Assembly: GCF_963675165.1 (NCBI RefSeq)
Contig: NC_087386.1
Location: 6,651,066-6,715,065 of the forward strand
Length of the DNA: 64,000 nucleotides
Direction: 5' to 3'
Origin: Halichondria panicea
Lineage: Eukaryota > Porifera > Demospongiae > Suberitida > Halichondriidae
A program made the position numbers and the translations under genes. Under the pieces are notes generated by a model that was not told where the DNA came from, searched no databases, and was given only the letters and a program-made list of their open reading frames with translations. Positions 21,779 through 34,627 of this stretch are shown piece by piece. Positions within the stretch are counted from its first letter, which is position 1, and each line of letters starts with the position of its first letter.

Positions 21779-24408
21779 ATGTCTTTAGAAGATCCCTTCT
21801 TTGTTGTCAGAGAGTGAGTTTGTGCGTCACACTTGTGTGGGTTTGTGGACCCAATCTCTTATAGAGGGAATACCTTACTGTGTGTGTGTCTAGTGTAATG
21901 GGTTGACCAGTGTAGCTAGTTTCTTTAATACTGTTGGGTATTGATGATACAAAATTGGACACATAGTATATTAAACGCCATCCCATTAACCATCCCATCA
22001 ACCTTTGTTGTGTGTGAAGAATTTGTCCGTATGATTACTGTTTAATGTGTACACCCCCCCCCTCTCCAGCGAGGTTCGTCAGTCTATGAACAATGCACAG
22101 AGTCAGTACTCACAATGGTCGATGCTGTTAGACAGTGAAGCTGACATTGACAAGGTTCAAGGAGTGGCTACAGAACTCAAGAACTGTATCAAGAGTATAG
22201 AATGGGATCTGGAGGACCTGGAACAGACTATCAGTATCCACAGAATGTCCATTCCACACAATGGTTTAATACAGTAGTGGGCTGATTGTGTGGGAAATGA
22301 GGTCACATGTGTGCATTACCTGCAGTGTACTATGACCTTATATGAGCGGCTTGTTTAGTGTTGCACCTGGCCGTGCTTATTGGCTTATTGAATACACAGT
22401 AAAGGGAATACATGTCAATATTCGTTAGCAGCTTGTGTGTGTGTGTTTGCAATGGCTATGGATAATACATGATAGGTAGGTGTGGGTCAGAGACTAATGA
22501 CTTGACAGACAAAAGCTCATTAGAGCTACTCAGGTACAAAAGGCTTTTGTTTGGCTTTGAGAGCTAGGTTAACAAATGAGCTGGTAATGATAATCCACAG
22601 CAGGTGCGTAGTGATGGCCTAGCAGATGGCCTTGTTTGTTTGATCTATTGTATATAAGCATAATTATCAGTACTGTCAACCTCAAGTATTGGTGTGTTAA
22701 CCTTGACCTTTGTCAGAAATCGCTGAGGCTAACCCACACAAATTTAGACTGGATTATGGCGAATTGGAAACAAGAAAACAGTTTATCAGAGACACCAGAT
22801 CAGTAATGAAGGTGAGAGGACATGCACTTGTGGTGGTACTAATGAGGGTCCATTCCCAGGGGGAGATTGTGAAGTACCTGACTAAGCAATGTTAATTAAT
22901 GTACATTATGTGTGCTAGAATTTGTCAGTCTGGCCTGTTTATTATGTGGTGCGTGTTTGTGGGTATCTATGGCTATCACATGATGTTATTGGGTGAGCAA
23001 TGAATCAAATTACTGTCAGTATTCATATCATGTTGCGGCTTCTTTATACAATGTCCAGAGAATGAAAGACCACCTGAGCAGTGACCAGGTCAAGGCCAAG
23101 TTAGAGCAGCTCAAGCGGAAAGTAAGTGGAAACCATATTACCAGGCAAAGAGAAATGAAATGGGAAAGAATTTACCCCAAAAAGGGAAATTGTTTTAGTC
23201 TACTTTCACTTCCTGACTGACTGACTGGTGTGTGTCATTATTTCCCCCAAATAGTGCTTATTTTGTAATGTGTATCAGATTACTTGTATATGGGATGTCA
23301 GGATGTTGCTATGTGCTTGGGAACTATGGGTAGCTATCTGGCAGGAACTGGGTACACACTTTGGCATCCATTGTAATCAGATTATGGTGCATAGTGCGTA
23401 AAAACTGTGAGACAATAGATGATGTGACTAGACTAGACATAGCCAGTATGTTGTGTGGTCTGTGTCCATATGTCAGTGGGCCTATCCTCCCACGCTCTCT
23501 GTGACGTAGACCCACCTTTGTACTACCATAACTAGAGATTGTAAGCTCTTTGATGATTGACACCATCACTTTGCCAAGTGTTGTTCAGTTCTATTTGTTG
23601 TGGTATGTTGCTTGCCCTCGGGTTATAAACTAGTTCTAACACGTGCACTTGGGATGGATGACCAGCCTTTTGTATAATTATTAACTGAAATTGTACTATT
23701 ATTAATCACATTACTAAGTGGTTTTTGCCCTTCTCTGCAGTCACTGTTACACACTGCTCGAGAGAAGAAGCCACGAGGACGATATGCACGTCTGGAGGAG
23801 GAAATGGAGAGATCTAATCAGGACTTTATAGAGGGTCAACGCAATCAGCAGCAGATGGTGATAGCACGACAAGACGATCGGTTGGATCAGGTGGGAGCAT
23901 CTGTGTCCACGCTGAAGAGGATTGGGGAGACCATTGGAGACGAACTAGACGACCAGCAAGTGTAAGTAGAGTCTACAAAGTTGGTAGCTTCCTTTGAGGT
24001 TCAACCGTTTGACTTTGTGAATCACACCAATTACTTTACAGACTGTGTTGTTATCCGATTGCTTAGCAAATGAATTCCTTGTCTGACCGTGTTGATTGTT
24101 TTGATTACAGAATGTTGGAGGATTTTGACAGAGAAATAGAGCACACAGACTCTCGCATGAGGTCACTCACATCACGGGTCAATAAAGCTATCAAGCAAAG
24201 TGGAAGTAAGTTCACACTTCCGTTAGTTGCATTTTGTTGAACATTAGTATACCCTTATAGTATGTGTGATACTTGCTTGCTAGTTGTTGACTGTTTCCCT
24301 CACACACGCTCTCTCCACCCACACACAGGCAAGTGTCAACTCTGCACAATCGTTATACTCGTTGTCGTACTTCTCATAGTTATTGCGTTTTTCTTCATTC
24401 CGTTTTAA
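21779..24408 (+). CDS. STX6: Syntaxin-6-like Qc-SNARE
   Basis: Seven exons: 21779-21813, 22070-22233, 22717-22811, 23059-23121, 23741-23961, 24111-24205 and 24329-24408; 250 residues (human STX6 has 255). The N-terminus MSLEDPFFVVRDEV matches the family's MSMEDPFFVVKGEV. The Habc-type helical bundle follows (SIEWDLEDLEQTI, then IAEANPHKFRLDYGELETRK). A Qc SNARE motif occupies about residues 160-225, from QQQMVIARQDDRLDQVGASV through IGDELDDQQVMLEDFD (zero-layer Gln in DDQQ). A C-terminal membrane anchor (CTIVILVVVLLIVIAFFFIP) ends the protein after CQLC. Known role: fusion at the trans-Golgi network and endosomes, with VTI1A, STX16 and VAMP4. All junction phases fit and no key residue is missing. 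Confidence 0.95.
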
Positions 24409-24762
24409 TGCAACAGAAACACTTTCATTGTCTGTTTTAGTATTGAGTGTTTGTTCATGTCATCCAATATGTATTATGTGTACATGCATACAGTACAGCT
24501 TATAATTATCAATATTGAATTAATTTGGAACAAAGCATTCTACATAATTGGCGGCGTAAACTCGAGGTCAACTTTTATTTGCGGTATTGTCTCGAACTAA
24601 ACTGTAATTTTAAAAACGTCCCTTACCATTAATTAGAGACAAAATCAGAGCATGCGCAGTAGAGCTAGCCCACTTTTAAAAAAATTGGAGGCACTTTTTC
24701 TTTGAAATTAATATTAGATCAACAAGAAGGTTATTGTGCGTCGACTAGCTTACAGATATACA
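24409..24762 (+). promoter_or_regulatory. CDK1 upstream region with CCAAT-type boxes and a CHR-like motif
   Basis: ATTGG (inverted CCAAT) occurs at 24547-24551 and 24684-24688, and TTTGAA, a CHR-like hexamer, at 24701-24706, about 60 bp before the start codon. Vertebrate CDK1 promoters use NF-Y/CCAAT boxes and a CHR for G2/M expression. These short motifs could be chance. Confidence 0.35.
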
Positions 24763-26110
24763 ATGGAAGACTACGACAAGTTGGAGAAGATAGGAGAGGG
24801 AACCTACGGTGTCGTGTACAAGGCCAGAAACAAGAAAACTGGGAAACTGGTGGCCCTCAAAAAGATACGACTTGAGAGCGAAGAAGAGGGCATCCCAAGC
24901 ACCTCTGTGCGGGAGATATCTCTGCTCAAGGAACTGAGGCATCCTAACATTGTCGAGTAAGCTTACTAGAGTATCTAGTAGAGGGAATAGAATGTTGTAG
25001 GTACAGGCTAGTACATGTGTACAGTCTTAGTGGGTGAGGCTTATGGGCGTATCGTGTCATGATGTCATAATGATTCCTGACACCATTCTAACCTCCACTC
25101 CTGTACAGCCTTATGGACATCCTCCACCAGGAGAACAGGATCTATCTCGTGTTTGAGTTCATGTCTATGGACCTCAAAAAGTACATGGAAACTATACAGG
25201 GTTCGTTGCGGCCTATGATCGTCAAGGTAAGTCATCTGAATCAGTTTACATCCATTTTGTCAGTGTTTTAACCACCATTTCCTCCCCCGCCTCCTACAGA
25301 GCTACACGTATCAGATTCTCCAAGGTATCGATTTCTGCCATGCTCGTCGTGTTCTACACAGAGACATGAAACCACAGAACCTCCTCATCGACAGCAAGGG
25401 TGCCATCAAGTTGGCAGACTTTGGACTCGGTCGAGCGTTTGGCATTCCCGTCAGGGCCTACACTCATGAGGTAATGCAAATAGCATCTTGTTTATAATAC
25501 AGCAATAACCGTAGGCAAAGATTTTCACATGTTCAAGTATTTTGTTAGCTGCACAGGAATAGTTACAAGTATTGTTACCAATTTACTTTGTCAATTTATT
25601 GGTAATAGCAATGACTAAGGTGCTCTTTATCCTTCCAGGTGGTGACATTGTGGTATCGAGCTCCCGAGGTGTTGTTGGGCTCCACTCGTTACTCCTGCCC
25701 TGTTGACATGTGGAGTGTGGCCTGCATCTATGCTGAGATGGCAATGAAGCGACCACTCTTCTATGGAGACTCTGAGATTGACCAACTCTTCAAAATATTC
25801 AGGTAAGCTATGTGATCCCACTCTATAATGTGTATTGTGTTTTCACATGTTAATAGACTTAATAATAGCCAGTTAATTTACACAATCAAGAGTAGATAAG
25901 AGTCTACTCTTGACACAATACATGCTGACATGACCTCATTGCTATCCCTCCAGAGTGATGGGTACTCCTAATGATGAAGTGTGGCCAGGAGTGAGAGACC
26001 TCCCTGACTACAAGCCAACCTTCCCATCTTGGAATGCCAAGAACCTTAGTGATTTGGTGTCTAATCTCACAAACGATGGAATCGAGCTGCTCAAGGTAAC
26101 CACACACACG

Positions 26111-26164
<54 letters not shown>

Positions 26165-26166
26165 CA

Positions 26167-26212
<46 letters not shown>

Positions 26213-26475
26213 TAGCTATACTGTATACTGCTGTTGTAAAGTTTTACTCAATTGCTCTTTGCATGTGTGATAGTGGAAGATTATCTTTACAAACTATAAC
26301 TATAATTATGCATGTGTTTGGTTGATCGGTTGATAGTTGCTATCATCATATTGTTGTCTCTCTGTAGAGTATGCTAGTGTACAACCCTGGGGAGAGGTTG
26401 ACGGCCAGGAGAGCAATGACTCATCCATACTTTGCAGACCTGGACAAGAGCAGTCTCCCTGCAGCCGGAGTATAG
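24763..26475 (+). CDS. CDK1: CDK1 (cdc2)-type cyclin-dependent kinase with a PSTSVRE helix
   Basis: Six exons: 24763-24956, 25109-25226, 25300-25470, 25639-25802, 25954-26095 and 26368-26475; 298 residues, the family length. [20 protein letters not shown] contains the Gly-rich loop with the inhibitory Thr14-Tyr15 pair. VALKKI carries the catalytic Lys. The cyclin-binding helix reads PSTSVRE, not [17 protein letters not shown] is the catalytic loop (Met for Leu), DFGLGRAFG follows the Mg2+-binding DFG (Gly for Ala), and the activation-loop Thr is in [31 protein letters not shown] and [14 protein letters not shown] finish the C-lobe. Known role: binds mitotic cyclins and drives mitosis. [15 protein letters not shown] and HPYFADLD favour CDK1 over CDK2/3. 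All catalytic residues are present, so it should be active. Confidence 0.9.
26099..26212. repeat. Long (CA)n microsatellite at a CDK1 intron start
   Basis: About 110 bp of near-pure CA begins four bases after the donor at 26096. Confidence 0.95.
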
Positions 26476-26744
26476 ACACTGTTGCCTATTTACATGTTCC
26501 ACTGTAATAATATATAGTAGAGTAAATCATCATTGTATTGTGTGTGTGTGTGTGTGTCCTTCCTTATCCTGCACTCATTTGTACTTGTGCAAAGATTTCT
26601 AAAGCGGTAATTACCCGCGGCTAAACCCCGAGAATCCACGAATTATAATAGTGTGTCAGGGTGAATGTGTGACGTCATAATTTTCCTACGGCAAACATAC
26701 AGTGCTTATGGGTGTGTGTTAGAGTAGTAACCACGCCCATTTAG

Positions 26745-27589
<845 letters not shown>

Positions 27590-27759
27590 CTTCTTTCTGT
27601 CATAGTGATCTGTGACAAGTATATTATGCTCTTTCTTTCTTGAACAACTGAATTGTAATATTGTATATATACAACAGGTAGTGAATTGAATTACAAAAAG
27701 ATTTACATAAATAGAACAGTTTGAATTGCATGCATGTGGCATGCATGTAGATATTGTTA

Positions 27760-30700
27760 TCAGAATTCGCTCCAGTCCTCCTCCCCCCAACCTTGTCCCT
27801 CCTGCAGTGAGAAAAACCACCGATATAAAAAATCAGTGCAGAATAAATCACCCACACCACACACAAACACACACCGCCCACACCACACCACATCACACAC
27901 ACACCTCGTTCTGAGGCTGGTACTGCAATGCTGACGTGAGGCCAGGTGTGACTGGCTCCTCACTGTGTGTAGAGCTCCTGCTGCCTAGTGGGGCCCCTAC
28001 ATTAGAGGAGGACTCATCTCCTGTGTGCTGTGTTGAGTTGGCCAAGGTGGGCACCATGTCTGCAAAGAAATCAGGCTCCTTTACAGAATAGATCCCTACA
28101 GTGTGTGTGTGTGTGTGGGTGTGAAGGGGAGGGGTGGTAAACACAGGCAATCACAATGATGGCTTACACAACGCAGTAGAACACTTTACATGATACAACC
28201 TTGTCACATCACTTGAATTTAAAACAAAAAGCAGAAATGCCACCTGAAGTGTAGAATAGTGTACAGAGCCTATAGCAGCTATAAGTGGTTGAAGCTTTGC
28301 ATTTCAAGTGAAGTGAAAATGGCTGTATTACAATAATATAGGCATAATTATTCTCAACACATACACTGCTACAGTATTAGCAGCTACAGACACAGCTCGG
28401 TAGTCCACCCTCCCCCCACTCACTCTTAGCCTCCAGTCTGGCCAGGTCAGTCTCACTCAGTCGTCCCTTCATGGCATTCCTAAACCCAGCGGAGGATTCT
28501 CTAGACAACACCTGGGGGGACCTCCCTCCCTCAGAACTACCAGACAGCCCACTAGTGGGAGACCTCAGGTCAGAGGACGCTACTGACACTTGTGTACTTG
28601 AGGTGTTTGACCCAGTACGCTTCAGTTTCATACGTCCACTGTTTGAGGTAGTTCTTGGAGGGGGGGCTGGGTTGTTGGCTTCACTCTTCACACTGTCACC
28701 CCACACACCGCCCACGCTAGCTCCACTCCTCACACTATCACCGCCCACGCTAGCTCCACTATCGTCTCCAAAGTCCTCCCATTCTTCGCTGTCTTCGTCT
28801 TGTTCTTTGCGACCATTGTCTTGATCAGGCAACCAATCGTTTGGCTTGTTGGTTGATGCTTCCCAATCGTCTACTTCGTCATTTGGTACCTCCTCGTCAT
28901 GACTGATACTTGGAGAATATTGTGAGTTATGATCCTCCACAGAGGGTGGGGCAGTGGGCGTGGTCTCGTCTGGTGTATCTGAATCGTGAGCTTTTCCAGC
29001 TAGCTTACCACCTGTACAGCGAAAAAATACACACACAATAAATTTATTTATTATGACGTACCTAGTTTGGGTTGACTTTGTCTCTGTCGTCTCAACTGCT
29101 CTTTCTTTAGTTTCATTTTTTGCTGCCTCTCCTCCCTTGACCCACGAGCTATTGACGGAGCGACATTTTGAGGCAGTGAGACAGATCCCACTGATAGGGG
29201 AGCATTCTGTACAGAGGGAAGGATTCACTTACAATAATTATATAGCCCACGCTTGTCCCGGAAAATTGACAATTTGGGCCCGAAATAAATCACTGATCTA
29301 AGCACACTATAATTATTGTAGCCCTATCAAACAGCTACTAAATATTTTGAAATCGGACGTTTGCAACACAAGTTATGGCCTCTCAAACTTCGACGAAAAC
29401 AGCCCTGACTTCGAAATAAACATCCACTTAATAAGACTTTCGCTGGCACATTCAGCCCACTCGCGGGAGCCTAAGACTATCGCTGGCACATTCAGCCCAC
29501 TCGCGGGAGCCTAAGACTATCGCTGGCACATTCAGCCCACTCGCGGGAGCCTAAGACTATCGCTGGCACATTCAGCCCACTCGCGGGAGCCTAAGACTAT
29601 CGCTGGCACATTCAGCCTACTCGCGGGAGCCTAAGACTATCGCTGGCACATTCAGCCCACTCGCGGGAGCCTAAGACTATCGCTGGCGCATTCAGCCCAC
29701 TCGCGGGAGCTTATTATGTACCCGCTTTTTTTCAGAAAATGAACAATTTGGGCCCAATAAATATAGTACTATGAAAGAGCTACTAAATGTATCTTTCAGC
29801 TTTGAAATCGGACATTCCTAACAGAAGTTATGGCCTCTGACAACACAGTCTAAGCTAGGAATGCAACCATCCTACACACACTCACCCTGGGCTTAGAATC
29901 AGTGAAGAGTTGATCACTACTGCGTCCGAGTACTGCCTCCGTACCCACCATAGGGACCAGGTCCCCCAGGGCATGCAGTGTGGCCTGCACCACCTCCACA
30001 CGATGATCCTTCAGCCCCAGTAATACCTGCATCCATACGAGGGGGGGGATAAATTAGAATACAACGAATAGAGCCTCAAGATACCAAATACTGAACAAAC
30101 ATACTTTTAAAGAAAACAAGGAGAGAGGAGAGGGTATATAGTTATTGCTAGTACCTTGTATCGAAAATGGGTGTGGCTACAATAGTGAGTATCATGTGAC
30201 GTACAGGTCTGACAGAATGCCACGTGTGTACTGTCTACTAGAGTTGCGTAGTCTTGTTATTATTATTAGGGATACTCCCATTATAGCGCTTCTTACCTCT
30301 GGCAGTATTGACTCCATGAGCTCATCTTGTGAGCAGACGGATGCAAAGCAACTGAGGTTCTCCAGTAGCACTGTCCTCACGTGAAGCTCTCGTGACTCAA
30401 AGAAGTTGAGCACCAGAGGGAGGACGTGATCGCTGTGTGTGTGTGTGTGGTGTGGTGTGTGGTGTGTGTGGTGTGTGTGGGGAGGGGTGTGTGTGTGTGG
30501 GGGTGGTGTGTAGTGTGGATGTGTGTGTGTGTGAGTGTGTGTGGATGTGTGTGTGTATGAGTGTGGGGGTGTGTGTGTGTGTGTATGTACAGAGCATTAC
30601 TATCGTGCTCTCAGGGGATACACAATTCAACGATAGTTAAACTTCCTCTAAAACAAAGCACACAAATGTTTGCTCAATGTACTCACAGAAACAAGTCCTC

Positions 30701-32318
30701 TGGTAGTATGGGGCAGATCCTGTCTCTGTTGAATACCTTGGGTCGTGGGCTAGTATCAGTCACAGGACTCAGTAAGTGCTTCCACACACCATTCCTAGCT
30801 CCTTGCTCTCCCAGTACTAGAGGGGTCACTAGTAACGGCACGAGGTGTTCGGCCACAAAGAGTGGGGGTAGGGAGAACAGAGTAGCTGGTAGGGCTGCAA
30901 AGAACTGGTTCTTTTCTGGCGGGCTCTTGAGTGTGAGGTGACTCAGGAATTCAAATGCTTGACTGCCTTGATTCCTGCAAAAGGAGAAAAATTATTAAAT
31001 GCCAGTAATTATTTTATTATCAGAGCTACCTCATCCACGCTTTATTGGCCACTTGTGAGGGGGTGGGTCTCTGGCAGGGGTCAGGGTTCAACATCTCGTC
31101 TTGTACATAGAGGAACAGGGAATCACCGACTTTATCTGCGAGGTCATAATTATAATCAGAGAGTTACAATTAGTCATTATTCGCGCCATCTAAGTACACA
31201 AGGCATACCGTCGAGATCAGCCTTGTCCACTGTGGCTAGGATGAGATGAGCAAAGGCCCATACGTCACGAGCGTGAGGGGGGTGTGGTGTAGTGGGTGTG
31301 GCTTCAGTGTTATCCTCGGGAGGGATGGCTTTCTTATAACGCAGTGGAGCCACAGCAGAAATGAACTGAAGTAATAAGTAGAGCATGAGTAAGAATTTTA
31401 ATGGTTTACTGTATATGTACTTGGCAATCTGTTCAGCTTTTGAATTTATACAATGTGTATCCGGCGGGAACAAAAGATTTAGTGGTCAAAATGGAAGAAT
31501 AATAGATACTGGCCAATATATCAGCTGCCAGAGACCTCACCTTATGGTCAATACGAGAGTGCTTGATAGCTAGCTCCAGTCCGCCCACCTTCCACTGACT
31601 ATTACCAGTGCTTGCGTACACACACATCAGGCTCAGGTTGTTGTGTGACAGCCCTGCCTTTGTGTGGAGGAAGGTGAGCCCGTTAGCCAGCCCCCTCCAC
31701 CCCATCACTACACACTCCAGACTAGCATCACTCAGCACATATAGCACCGGGAACACAGGCTCTGTTACCATGGTGATGGTATCCATGGAGACCTCCGAGC
31801 CAATGTATTTAAGAATGTTGGGATGTCTTAGCAGCCGTAGATGCTGAGTAAACAAAAAAAGAAAATAATAGCTATGAAAACAGGACACCCTTTTTTTCAG
31901 AAACGGACAATTTGGGCCTCGAAAGCAATCACTGATCTAAACACACCATATTGTAGCACTACCAAACAGCTACTAAACGCAACTTTTAGCTAAGAAATTG
32001 GACGTTCCTAACACAAGTTATGGACCATCAAAGTAAAGTACAGTATACTATAATTATTATTATAATTATCGTACAGAGTCAGCCAAACTATCAGTACATC
32101 CCACCCCCACTCACCTCCACTCCTGTCTTGCAGTAGATCCCTTCACTACCACTGCCCGGTGTCCTGCTGAACACACAGCAACCCTCCCCTACCTCATAGT
32201 CACCCTCAGCTTCAGTCTCCCCTCCTTCCTTGCCTGTCAACACCACACTCCACAGTGAACCATCTCCCTGGCTCTGTATAGTCTCCCCTGACACCTCTCT
32301 GCTCTCTTCACTACCCAT
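27760..32318 (-). CDS. SCYL3: SCYL3 (PACE-1)-like SCY1 pseudokinase
   Basis: Eleven exons in phase: 32318-32115, 31843-31541, 31365-31209, 31135-31030, 30974-30687, 30432-30297, 30026-29886, 29206-29062, 29011-28424, 28095-27905 and 27801-27760; 766 residues. MGSEESREVS has an N-myristoylation-type Gly2, as in SCYL3. The kinase-like domain is degenerate: HLRLLRHPNILKYIGS, ANGLTFLHTKAGLSHNNLSL (HNN replaces HRD), WKVGGLELA (GGL replaces DFG). HEAT-type helices follow (HVLPLVLNFFESRELHVRTV, VLLGLKDHRVEVVQATLHAL). The tail has KMKLKKEQLRRQRQ, an acidic Ser/Asp-rich stretch, EPDFFADMVPTL and the C-terminus WGEEDWSEF. Family role: Golgi/COPI traffic and cell adhesion, with SCYL3 binding ezrin. The tail is also SCYL1-like, but the MGSE start favours SCYL3. 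Confidence 0.88.
29240..29400. repeat. Dispersed repeat copy (family X) in a SCYL3 intron
   Basis: GACAATTTGGGCCCGAAATA, ATCACTGATCTAAGCACAC, ACAGCTACTAAATA and ACACAAGTTATGGCCTCT recur at 31890-32030 and, in part, at 29738-29850 and 51718-51810. Confidence 0.75.
29435..29712. repeat. 40-bp tandem repeat, seven copies, in a SCYL3 intron
   Basis: CGCTGGCACATTCAGCCCAC starts at 29441, 29481, 29521, 29561, 29601, 29641 and 29681, followed each time by TCGCGGGAGC. Copies differ at one or two bases. There are no spacers. Family X fragments flank the array. Confidence 0.95.
30434..30590. repeat. TG-rich microsatellite at a SCYL3 acceptor
   Basis: On the sense strand it is a CA-rich run ending in the acceptor CACAG of the exon starting at 30432. 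Confidence 0.85.
31890..32032. repeat. Dispersed repeat copy (family X) in the first SCYL3 intron
   Basis: The same ordered motifs as the 29240-29400 copy, with about one difference in seven bases by eye. Confidence 0.7.
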
Positions 32319-32573
32319 CTTAGGTTGACATGTGTGTACTGTACATAGTCATGTAAACAATGCTCTGATAGGTGTAGCCAGCCCCTCCCCCTTTCTTGGA
32401 AGACAGACCACGCCTATTTACTGATGTTTTGATATTACTTTTGAGTGTTCCGAAAGTACTGAACACGCGATACGCCCCCACATTTATATTGTACATGCGC
32501 GTATAATTATAAGGATGCGGAACTTAGAGGAACTGTACAGTACTCTTAGTTTTATCACAACCAAAGAATTTCA
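32319..32573. promoter_or_regulatory. Divergent SCYL3 / JmjC gene promoter region
   Basis: 255 bp between the two start codons. No clear TATA box. Confidence 0.4.
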
Positions 32574-34413
32574 ATGGCAGAAAAGAAGAACCAATTGTTT
32601 ATACTCTCACTGAGTCTTCTCCTCTGTGTGTGCAGATATGGCTGGTGTACAGATCCCTCCTCAGCCTCTCCCCCAGCTCCACCGGCTGGTCATATGCAGC
32701 CATTGGGTTCTCACATGGAACCAAAGCCTGTGCTAAGAATCAACCACATGCTCACACCGCAAGAGTTCCAGGAGAAATACGTAGTACCAAAGAAACCTGT
32801 TATCTTCGAAGGTTTGATGAGCAATCTGGACGTCATTAAAAACTGGCAAAGTGATGATTATTTGAGGTAATTAAATAGATCAGTATTAATACTAGCTATC
32901 AATAATGGAAGAGTTGCATTATAGAATTAATTGTTTGCTACAGGTGTGTATTTGTTATTGTTTTCTAGGACACATTTTGGCAACGATTTGATGGGAATGG
33001 AGCAGAAAAAAAAAGAGAACAGATCACTGTACGGCTTGGAGATACCTATGGCAGAATTCTTGGATGTAAGTACATTGTCAGCATCTTTGATAATGTACAG
33101 AAAGCATCCATAGAGTTATGCAAGTGTGCATGTATTCACTTCCACCCACAACCGCCACAAGATGCCTACACAAAGAAGCTAGACAGATGGAAGCATCAGT
33201 AGCTACATGTTATGAAACAGAATACTACAATTTATAAACAAATGGTTGTTTTCTTTCTATATGTATGCAGAAGTACAACAATTCAGATATCTACATGGTG
33301 TCTGATCCGTCCCCGGGTATGTACAATGAATGGCAGCTGCCTCGATTCTTGCTCTGTGGGGGATTCACTGACCATCTCTCTATGATCCTGTTGTGGTTCA
33401 GCAGTGGGGGTACAAAGTCCGTAGTGCATACAGACACGATTGAGAATCTGCACTGTTTAATCAGTGGTACAAAGAAGTTTGTTATGATTAAGCCACAATT
33501 TGCGGATCTTATTGGACCAGAGCACAAAAAGAAAGGATTCTATGATATTGATGTGGACAGTGTGAACATGACAACCTACCCTAACCTGGCTAAGATCCCA
33601 TGGCACCTGGCCGTCCTCAGCCCTGGAGATTGTCTGTACCTCCCATTCATGTGGATACATCATGTGAGACAATTAACCTCAAGTTATATTACCTCATTTA
33701 TTGCTTATTTTTATAGGTGGATTCTGAAGGCAGGAACATGGGGCTGAATGTATGGTGGAATTTGTTTGAGTGAGTGCAATAGTTCTACAACTAAGAGCTT
33801 ATGACATAGTGACCTGTACTGCAACAGTTTTAATGCTGAGAGCTGCCCGTCAGATGCAAGTGAGCTTCCAGAGTTTGCTCCACTGAGTAACTACGAGCTT
33901 GAGACAGTGATGGACCTCAAGTACGCACACTGCTAAACAACGATAATGCTAAAATTGCCTATCATTAATTGTGCAGGAAAATGTTAAATGCGGCAAAACA
34001 AAACGATGGAAGTGTGCACGCAGAAGACTTGCTGACACCTGTAAGTTATGTTCGTGAATGTACATTATTTGTGAGTTTATGCTTTAAATACCATACACAG
34101 ATGTTGTTAGCGGAAGGAATGAAACTGGGTCATATGTTTGCAGTAAGTACGCATGCATGGCTGCATGTGTCTTTATACAGTGTGTACACTAGCTGTTTTG
34201 ATATTTACATAGCTACTGGAAGACATAAAGCCTGGATGCGATGGAGTACTGTCAAACATCGACGAGTTGCCACGGGAAAGCCTGAGAAGTGGAGCTCTGT
34301 TCATGCACGACTTGTTCAACTCCCACGCCAACTCAGAGGATAATCTAGAGCCCCTCAACGATGATTCACTTGAGGAGGAGGAGGAGGAGCACCAAAACAG
34401 AGATGAACTATAG
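32574..34413 (+). CDS. JmjC-domain 2-oxoglutarate dioxygenase with ER signals (signal peptide and C-terminal RDEL)
   Basis: Eight exons: 32574-32866, 32969-33065, 33271-33663, 33717-33769, 33828-33920, 33977-34040, 34101-34142 and 34213-34413; 411 residues. An N-terminal hydrophobic segment (LFILSLSLLLCVCRYGWC) looks like a signal peptide. A cupin/JmjC fold follows: LTPQEFQEKYVVPKKPVIFE is the typical JMJD entry strand, SVVHTDTIENLHCLISGTKK holds the Fe(II)-binding HxD pair, KKFVMIKP carries the likely 2-oxoglutarate Lys, and LYLPFMWIHHVDSEGRNMGL holds the distal His. The C-terminal part is helical, then acidic, and ends HQNRDEL. The last four residues RDEL are a KDEL-class ER-retrieval signal. 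The family includes protein hydroxylases and demethylases; JMJD8 is an ER-lumenal relative in vertebrates but lacks the retrieval tetrapeptide as far as I recall. The substrate is unknown. Confidence 0.8.
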
Positions 34414-34561
34414 ACAATATTATTTTTAGCAATTCTTACTGTGATATAGGTTATACATGATGTGTAGAATGCATGTTGCATGTGTTTGATTTTACATGCA
34501 AAATAATTATAGGGAAAGAAAAATTTATATGGCCGAAAATTGCGAATTTCGTTTTAATTAG

Positions 34562-34627
34562 AGTTGCTTTTGCCGGCATGCATTAATTGATTACAGAATC
34601 AATTAATGCATGCCGGCAAAAGCAACT
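34562..34627. repeat. Near-perfect hairpin with arms of about 31 bp
   Basis: AGTTGCTTTTGCCGGCATGC and ATTAATTGATT are followed by a loop of a few bases and then the exact reverse complement. It may be a minimal foldback insertion. Confidence 0.92.

Noticed and set aside
25904-26215. Open frames of poly(His-Thr) or poly(Cys-Val) around 26.1, 50.2, 30.5 and 62.7 kb
   Set aside because: Translations of (CA)n/(TG)n intronic microsatellites.
29435-29712. Regular repeats resembling a CRISPR array
   Set aside because: Units are contiguous 40-bp copies without unique spacers, inside an intron of an animal gene.
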